Part shown: positions 42,101 to 45,377 of the stretch, one piece after another
Position numbering within the stretch: position 1 is the first letter of the stretch
Layout of the letters: each line of letters starts with the position of its first letter
From: Prevotellaceae bacterium
GTDB taxonomy: Bacteria; Bacteroidota; Bacteroidia; Bacteroidales; Bacteroidaceae
Direction of reading: 5' to 3'
Assembly (NCBI GenBank): GCA_021204865.1
Contig: JAJPYQ010000027.1
Span: forward strand, 8,048 to 53,424
Length of the DNA stretch: 45,377 bases
Program-made: the position numbers and the translations under genes
The notes under the pieces: generated by a model
Told to the model about the DNA's origin: nothing
The model's database searches: none
Seen by the model: only the letters and a program-made list of their open reading frames with translations

Positions 42101-42502
42101 ATGACGCAAGAGCAGATTGCCCGGCTGGAGGCAGACGAGCACCTGCCCCTCACTCTCGACGACGGCACCCAGGTGCTGGTAGACTTGGAAGACATTGAGG
42201 TCTTCAGCGAAGACCTGCCCGGCTGGAGCGTCGCCAACGACGGCACCCTGACCGTGGCTCTCGACCTCACACTCACCGAGGAGCTGCGCATCGAGGGCGT
42301 GGCTCGTGAGCTGGTGCGCAGCATACAGCAGCTGCGCAAGGACAGCGGCTTCGAGATAACCGACCGCATCCGTGTCACTCTACCCTGCACAAGGGACAAC
42401 GAGGCGTGCCTGCGTTCTATGCGAAGCTACATCGCCACGCAGGTGCTCGCCAACGAGATTACAGTTGAAGGAGAGCAATTAAAAGTCGAAAAAGATGGCT
42501 GA
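39107..42502 (+). CDS. ileS: Isoleucyl-tRNA synthetase, eukaryote-like type with GIHH motif
   Basis: A 1131-residue class I synthetase, charging tRNA-Ile. The N-terminal signature reads PPSANGHPGIHHVLARTIKD, where the canonical HIGH aligns with Gly57-Ile-His-His60. The second signature KMSKR is at 692-696. The editing domain (AWTTTPWTLPSNTA, DDGTGIVHIAPTFG) and the C-terminal anticodon-binding domain are present. Length and motifs fit the second, eukaryote-like bacterial IleRS type, in which a GXHH swap has been linked to very high mupirocin resistance. The final 8 nt overlap the next gene. It heads an operon of four to six genes. Confidence 0.96.
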   Translation: MAGKFTERADLSLSQVNKDMLRQWTAEDLFRRSVGERAGSPSFIFYEGPPSANGHPGIHHVLARTIKDIFCRFRTMRGFRVERKAGWDTHGLPVELGVEKELGITKEDIGRSISIEDYNRRCRLNVMKYTGEWEELSSKMGYWVDMEHPYITYDNKYIETLWWLLKRLYAKGLLYKGYTIQPYSPAAGTGLSSHELNQPGCYRDVKDTSVTAQFRILDPKPEMTAHGKPVFLAWTTTPWTLPSNTALCVGAKYTYVAVQTSNPYTGEPLTAVLAEDRLPAYFKAEEEYTVVGRYKGSDLVGMHYAQLMPWVKPTELVDGEPQDRSAEAFRVIAGDYVTTDDGTGIVHIAPTFGADDARVAKEAGVPSLFIVDKAGDTRPMVDFTGKYFLPKDMDADFYARFVDKEAYARHAGAFVKNAYDPQYSALDEKALAKTPDLNVAIAMEMKQEGSAFRIEKFTHSYPHCWRTDKPVLYYPLDSWFIRSTAAKERMMELNGTIRWKPESTGTGRFGKWLENLNDWNLSRSRYWGTPLPIWRNKDTREELCIGSLEELYGEIEKAVAAGVMPRNPLKESGFVPGDMRQENYDRIDLHRPYVDEILLVGKSGAVLRREPDLVDVWFDSGSMPYAQIHYPFENKQAFDSGKVFPADFIAEGVDQTRGWFFTLHAIATMVFDTVSFKAVISNGLVLDKNGMKMSKRLGNAVDPFSTIEQYGSDAVRWYMITNSAPWDNLKFDLEGVKEVSRSFFGKLFQTYSFLAMYANVDGWHFGEAAVPVERRPEMDRWVISELNSLVKEVTACYEAYEPTRAGRLIQAFVINNVSNWFVRLSKKRFWGSKMSEDKCSAYQTLYTCLETVARLMAPIAPFYADRLWRDLTAATSKGEALSVHLAAFPVADESLIDKEQESRMDLAQQVTSMVLSLRKKEQIAVKQPLLRIAIPSADPQLRERIEAMKRLILDEVNVKELQFVSGDGIVAKKVKCNFRTMGKKFGKQMKSVNAAVLAMTQEQIARLEADEHLPLTLDDGTQVLVDLEDIEVFSEDLPGWSVANDGTLTVALDLTLTEELRIEGVARELVRSIQQLRKDSGFEITDRIRVTLPCTRDNEACLRSMRSYIATQVLANEITVEGEQLKVEKDG

Positions 42503-42878
42503 GAAGACACGTTATAACGATGAGGAGCTTGAGGAGTTCCGCCAGATAATACTGGAGAAGCTTGCGGTGGCGAAGAGCGATTATAACAAGCTGCTGGAGG
42601 AGCTGTCCAACAGCAGCGGCAACGGTGTGGAGGACACGTCCCCCTCGCTTCAGGCGCTGGAGGAGGGCAGCGAGGCTCAGGCTAAGACCCAGCTCTTGCA
42701 GATGGCGGAGCGCACCCACAAGTTCATCAAGGGGCTGGAGGGGGCTCTCGTGCGCATCCACAACAAGACCTACGGTATCTGCCGTGAGACGGGCAAGCTG
42801 ATACCCAAGGAGAGGCTGCGCGCTGTGCCTCACGCCACGCTCTGCATCGAGGCGAAGCAGGACAAGCATCGCCATTAG
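42495..42878 (+). CDS. TraR/DksA-family protein with degenerate zinc finger
   Basis: A 127-residue protein with an N-terminal coiled coil (about 8-85) and the C-terminal DksA/TraR segment YGICRETGKLIPKERLRAVPHATLCIEA. The usual four zinc cysteines are reduced to two: the second of each CxxC pair is Thr or Ala. DksA relatives bind in the RNA polymerase secondary channel; whether this one does is unknown, because the acidic coiled-coil tip is not the E. coli form. It overlaps the ileS end by 8 nt and lies 4 nt before lspA. Confidence 0.87.
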   Translation: MAEKTRYNDEELEEFRQIILEKLAVAKSDYNKLLEELSNSSGNGVEDTSPSLQALEEGSEAQAKTQLLQMAERTHKFIKGLEGALVRIHNKTYGICRETGKLIPKERLRAVPHATLCIEAKQDKHRH

Positions 42879-42882
42879 TTCT

Positions 42883-43479
42883 ATGACCAAGAGGGGGAGG
42901 CAAGTCTTTGCCCTTAGCTTAATCACCGTCTGCCTTGTCGCTGCCGACCAGGCGATTAAGATAATGGTGAAGACAAGCATGTACCTCTACCAGCGCATAC
43001 ACGTCACCGACTGGTTCTACCTCCTCTTCACCGAGAACAACGGCATGGCGTTCGGCTTGGAGGTGGTGAACAAGTACGTGCTCACAGCCTTCCGCCTTAT
43101 CCTTATCCCCGTCATCATCTACTACATCCGCCGCGCCATCCGCCAAGGGGCAACGTGGGGCACAGTGGTGTGCATGGCTCTCGTGCTGGCGGGGGCGATT
43201 GGCAACATCCTCGACTGCGTGTTCTACGGTCTTATCTTCAACAACCCCTCGCCCCCCTTCGTGGCGGACTTCGTGCCTTTCGGTCACGGCTACAGCTCCC
43301 TGCTCCTTGGGCGGGTGGTGGATATGTTCTACTTCCCCCTCGTGGAGTGGGACTGGCCCTCGTGGCTGGGGGGCGGGCACTTCGTCTTCTTCAGCCCCGT
43401 GTTCAACCTTGCCGACGCCTCCATCTCCTGCGGCATCATAGCGATACTGCTGTTCTATCGCAACCGTATCTTCCGATGA
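42883..43479 (+). CDS. lspA: Lipoprotein signal peptidase (SPase II)
   Basis: A 198-residue inner-membrane aspartic peptidase that cuts lipoprotein signal peptides ahead of the lipid-modified cysteine. The catalytic aspartates are Asp111 (GNILDCVFYG) and Asp178 (FNLADASIS). FTENNGMAFGL is the conserved loop. Four membrane segments are visible, with an enlarged periplasmic loop (about 118-170) typical of Bacteroidetes. It processes lipoproteins such as the SusD and FAS1 proteins of this window. The TGA overlaps the next ATG (43476-43479). Confidence 0.96.
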   Translation: MTKRGRQVFALSLITVCLVAADQAIKIMVKTSMYLYQRIHVTDWFYLLFTENNGMAFGLEVVNKYVLTAFRLILIPVIIYYIRRAIRQGATWGTVVCMALVLAGAIGNILDCVFYGLIFNNPSPPFVADFVPFGHGYSSLLLGRVVDMFYFPLVEWDWPSWLGGGHFVFFSPVFNLADASISCGIIAILLFYRNRIFR

Positions 43480-44450
43480 GGCGTGGCTTCTGTCTCTCCC
43501 TGATAGTGTTCCTTGCCGCAGCCTGCACCGTGGGCGTGCCTCACTGGGTCATCCCTCAGGGCAAGATGGAGCGCATCCTCTACGACTACCACCTTGCCCA
43601 AGGCATGGCGGAGGCTACAGGGGGCAGCGACCCCTCTACCGACCGCTCCGTGCTCGTCTCCCAGGTCTTCGCCAAGTACGGCATAACTGAGGAGGACTTC
43701 GACAGCTCGATGGTGTGGTACTCCGCCCACAGCGAGCGGCTCGTGGAGATGTACCAGCACATCGACGACCGCATTCAGCGTGAGGCTGCCTCGCTTGGCG
43801 TTGACGCTGCCGACGATGTCTACGCCCACCTCACCTCCTACGGCGACACAGCCCTCATCTGGACTACCACCAACGTCTGCCTACGCAACACCGCCACGGG
43901 CAACCTTGAGACCTACACCATCCACGCCGACTCCACCTTTATGCCGGGCGACACGTACGCCCTCCGCTTCAAGAGCCGCTTCGTCACCGAGGACGGCAGG
44001 CAGGAGGGCTACGCACTGCTCATCGCCCGCTACGAGGGAGACACCCTCGTCTCTGTGACAAGCCGCATGGGTGGGGACTTCGAGACGAACATAGAGATAG
44101 CGCAGTCAGCCCTCACCGACACCGCCAGGCTCACGTCGCTTCAGGTGGTGTTCTACTTCCCCTACGACGAGACGAACCGCTCGCAGTTCCGCCTCTGGAT
44201 GGCACGCCAGCCTATGCTCATACGCTTCCGCCACACGGCGGAGGAGCTTGCCCCAGAGGACGAGACGGAGGAGGCGGACACCACCCGCGACGCTCAGGGC
44301 GACACGCTCCAAGGCGAGCAGCCCAGCGGCGAGCGCCTCTCCCCGAGGCAGATGAGGGACAGCCACGAGGGCGAGCGCACCATCAACGTGACGAAGCAGC
44401 GCCGGGTGGTGCTGCCCCCTCAGCGCAACCGCAACCAGAGAAGGAGATGA
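43476..44450 (+). CDS. DUF4296 lipoprotein
   Basis: A 324-residue lipoprotein with a lipobox at Cys17 (FLAAACTVG). Residues about 25-110 (VIPQGKMERILYDYHLAQGMAE..., KYGITEEDFDSSMVWYSAHSERLVEMY) are the DUF4296 domain. A beta-rich middle and a Glu/Gln/Arg-rich C-terminus with basic tail follow. Its function is unknown. I start it at 43476, overlapping the lspA stop, not at the upstream in-frame ATG at 43155. The coupling suggests a link with envelope or lipoprotein maturation. Confidence 0.88.
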   Translation: MRRGFCLSLIVFLAAACTVGVPHWVIPQGKMERILYDYHLAQGMAEATGGSDPSTDRSVLVSQVFAKYGITEEDFDSSMVWYSAHSERLVEMYQHIDDRIQREAASLGVDAADDVYAHLTSYGDTALIWTTTNVCLRNTATGNLETYTIHADSTFMPGDTYALRFKSRFVTEDGRQEGYALLIARYEGDTLVSVTSRMGGDFETNIEIAQSALTDTARLTSLQVVFYFPYDETNRSQFRLWMARQPMLIRFRHTAEELAPEDETEEADTTRDAQGDTLQGEQPSGERLSPRQMRDSHEGERTINVTKQRRVVLPPQRNRNQRRR

Positions 44451-44605
44451 AGCGCCGCGCCTATAACCGCCTCCTCTTGCCCGACGGCACAGAGCACCTG
44501 AACGTCATCGTCACCTTCAGCGACGAGGGCAGCCCCCTCTCGTGGCAACCCCTCCGAGGGGAAGAGCCCTTCGTGGAGTGGGCGGGAGGCAGCTATACAT
44601 TATGA
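44447..44605 (+). CDS. Small 52-residue conserved-type protein
   Basis: [14 protein letters not shown]... ends in a WAGGSYTL tail. The ATG overlaps the DUF4296 stop (ATGA, 44447-44450), with AAGGAG directly in front, and the stop lies 1 nt before the fic ATG. It is soluble, with no membrane segment. The features that argue for a real gene are the coupling on both sides, the ribosome-binding site and protein-like composition. I recall similar small proteins next to DUF4296 genes in related bacteria, but could not check this. The function is unknown. Confidence 0.75.
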   Translation: MKRRAYNRLLLPDGTEHLNVIVTFSDEGSPLSWQPLRGEEPFVEWAGGSYTL

Positions 44606-44606
44606 T

Positions 44607-45179
44607 ATGGAAGAGAGAACGCAGCACGAGATAGACGAGATTAGCCTAACGAAGGCGAAGCAGCTGTTCGCCTCGGGCGACATCTTCAAGATGGAGGTGG
44701 GCACGACGAAGGGCCTTTGCCAGATACACCGCTACATCTTCGACGGGCTCTACAGCTTCGCGGGCACAGTGAGGAGCGACAACATAGCCAAGGGAGGCTT
44801 CCGCTTCGCTAACGCCATGTTCCTCGACGCCATCCTGCCCGTCATCGACCGTATGCCCGAGGGCAGCTACGAGCAGGTCATAGCCAAGTACGTGGAGATG
44901 AACGTGGCGCACCCATTCCTCGAGGGCAACGGCAGGGCGACGCGTATATGGCTCGACATGATGCTAAGGGAGAGACTCGGCCTGGTGGTGGACTGGAGGC
45001 AGGTGGACAAGACGCTCTACCTCCAGGCGATGGAGCGCAGCCCCGTCAACGACCTTGAGCTTCGCTTCCTCCTCAAGCCAGCCCTCAGCGACCGCGTCGA
45101 CGACCGGGACGTCGTCTTCAAGGGCATAGAGCAGTCGTACTTCTACGAAGGCTACTCCGCGCCCGGCTCCCCAAACTGA
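44607..45179 (+). CDS. fic: Fic-family protein, class III (self-inhibited) AMP-transferase type
   Basis: A 190-residue Fic enzyme, a family that usually transfers AMP to hydroxyl side chains of target proteins. The catalytic motif [14 protein letters not shown] spans His102-Arg110 and onwards. Near the C-terminus, SYFYEG (Ser177, Glu181, Gly182) fits the (S/T)xxxE(G/N) inhibitory motif in the position seen in single-domain class III Fic proteins. This means the enzyme carries its own inhibitor, and no separate antitoxin is required. The target is unknown; class III enzymes studied elsewhere include ones acting on gyrase. It is last in the ileS operon and is followed by a terminator. Confidence 0.92.
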   Translation: MEERTQHEIDEISLTKAKQLFASGDIFKMEVGTTKGLCQIHRYIFDGLYSFAGTVRSDNIAKGGFRFANAMFLDAILPVIDRMPEGSYEQVIAKYVEMNVAHPFLEGNGRATRIWLDMMLRERLGLVVDWRQVDKTLYLQAMERSPVNDLELRFLLKPALSDRVDDRDVVFKGIEQSYFYEGYSAPGSPN

Positions 45180-45196
45180 CGAACGCAGACAGTATA

Positions 45197-45233
45197 AGCC
45201 CCGAAGGACATCCCTTCGGGGCTTTCTTTTGTT
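45197..45233 (+). terminator. Terminator of the ileS-fic operon
   Basis: AGCCCCGAAGG (45197-45207) pairs with CCTTCGGGGCT (45213-45223), followed by TTCTTTTGTT. Confidence 0.93.
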
Positions 45234-45277
45234 GTCCTTAGCCATGACTCATCGCAGAGGCCCCAGTGGGGTCACCG

Positions 45278-45377
45278 AAGTGTTCTCAGTGAAGCCTTCT
45301 AAGTGTTCTCAGTGAAGCCACTTAAGTGTTCTCAGTGAAGCCACTTAAGTGTTCTCAGTGAAGCCACTTAAGTGTTC
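45278..45377. repeat. 23-bp tandem array F (cut by window edge)
   Basis: Units start at 45278, 45301, 45324, 45347 and 45370, each AAGTGTTCTCAGTGAAGCC plus 4 more bases. Adjacent units join to form the palindrome CACTTAAGTG. The first unit differs slightly (CTTCT in place of CACTT at its end). The array runs beyond the window, and no gene is visible after 45179. Confidence 0.95.

Overview
The window looks like chromosomal DNA of a fairly GC-rich member of the Bacteroidales, most likely Prevotellaceae-like. The reasons are two SusC/SusD pairs, lipoproteins with acidic residues after the lipobox cysteine, the phylum-specific -7 promoter box TAnnTTTG (with a TAnnTTCG variant) upstream of many genes, a GH43 protein ending in a Prevotella-type C-terminal tail, a bifunctional DAHP synthase/chorismate mutase, and an lspA-DUF4296 neighbourhood. 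The genus call is inference. I saw no rRNA, tRNA, insertion sequence, integrase or CRISPR.

Layout. 0.2-5.1 kb: a secreted GH43 enzyme, nth (endonuclease III) and an M64-type secreted metallopeptidase, with nth and the peptidase fired from overlapping divergent promoters. 5.4-8.1 kb: recF-DUF721 facing away from a TPR membrane protein-ribH pair. 8.3-14.5 kb, all on the minus strand: a Phe/Tyr operon (pheA, aminotransferase, DAHP synthase/chorismate mutase, tyrA) followed without a real gap by an MFS transporter and a coupled DUF3791-DUF3990-DUF3791 cassette. The operon is preceded by a 19-residue leader peptide rich in Phe and Tyr and a terminator, a classic attenuator. 14.7-19.8 kb, minus strand: an NTF2-like protein, then an operon of a DUF6055-like zincin, GH97, an Lrp/AsnC regulator and a flavodoxin-fold protein. 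19.9-20.8 kb: a GH16 glucanase. 21.3-38.8 kb: one 17.5 kb operon, FAS1-SusC-SusD-FAS1-FAS1-SusC-SusD, for surface binding and uptake of an unknown ligand. 39.1-45.2 kb: ileS, a DksA/TraR-like protein, lspA, a DUF4296 lipoprotein, a 52-residue protein and a class III Fic protein.

The most unusual structural theme lies between genes. Six intergenic regions hold short tandem arrays whose sequences mostly differ from place to place but whose period is always 22, 23 or 24 bp. A seventh, 120-bp copy of the same kind is inserted in frame behind the signal peptide of the GH97 gene, flanked by a 23-bp direct repeat. A separate family of palindromes (ACCTACC...TATATA...GGTAGGT) occurs three times. The best-supported undescribed regulatory system is the Phe/Tyr attenuator; the DUF3791-DUF3990-DUF3791 cassette is the best candidate for an uncharacterised toxin-antitoxin-like or effector system.
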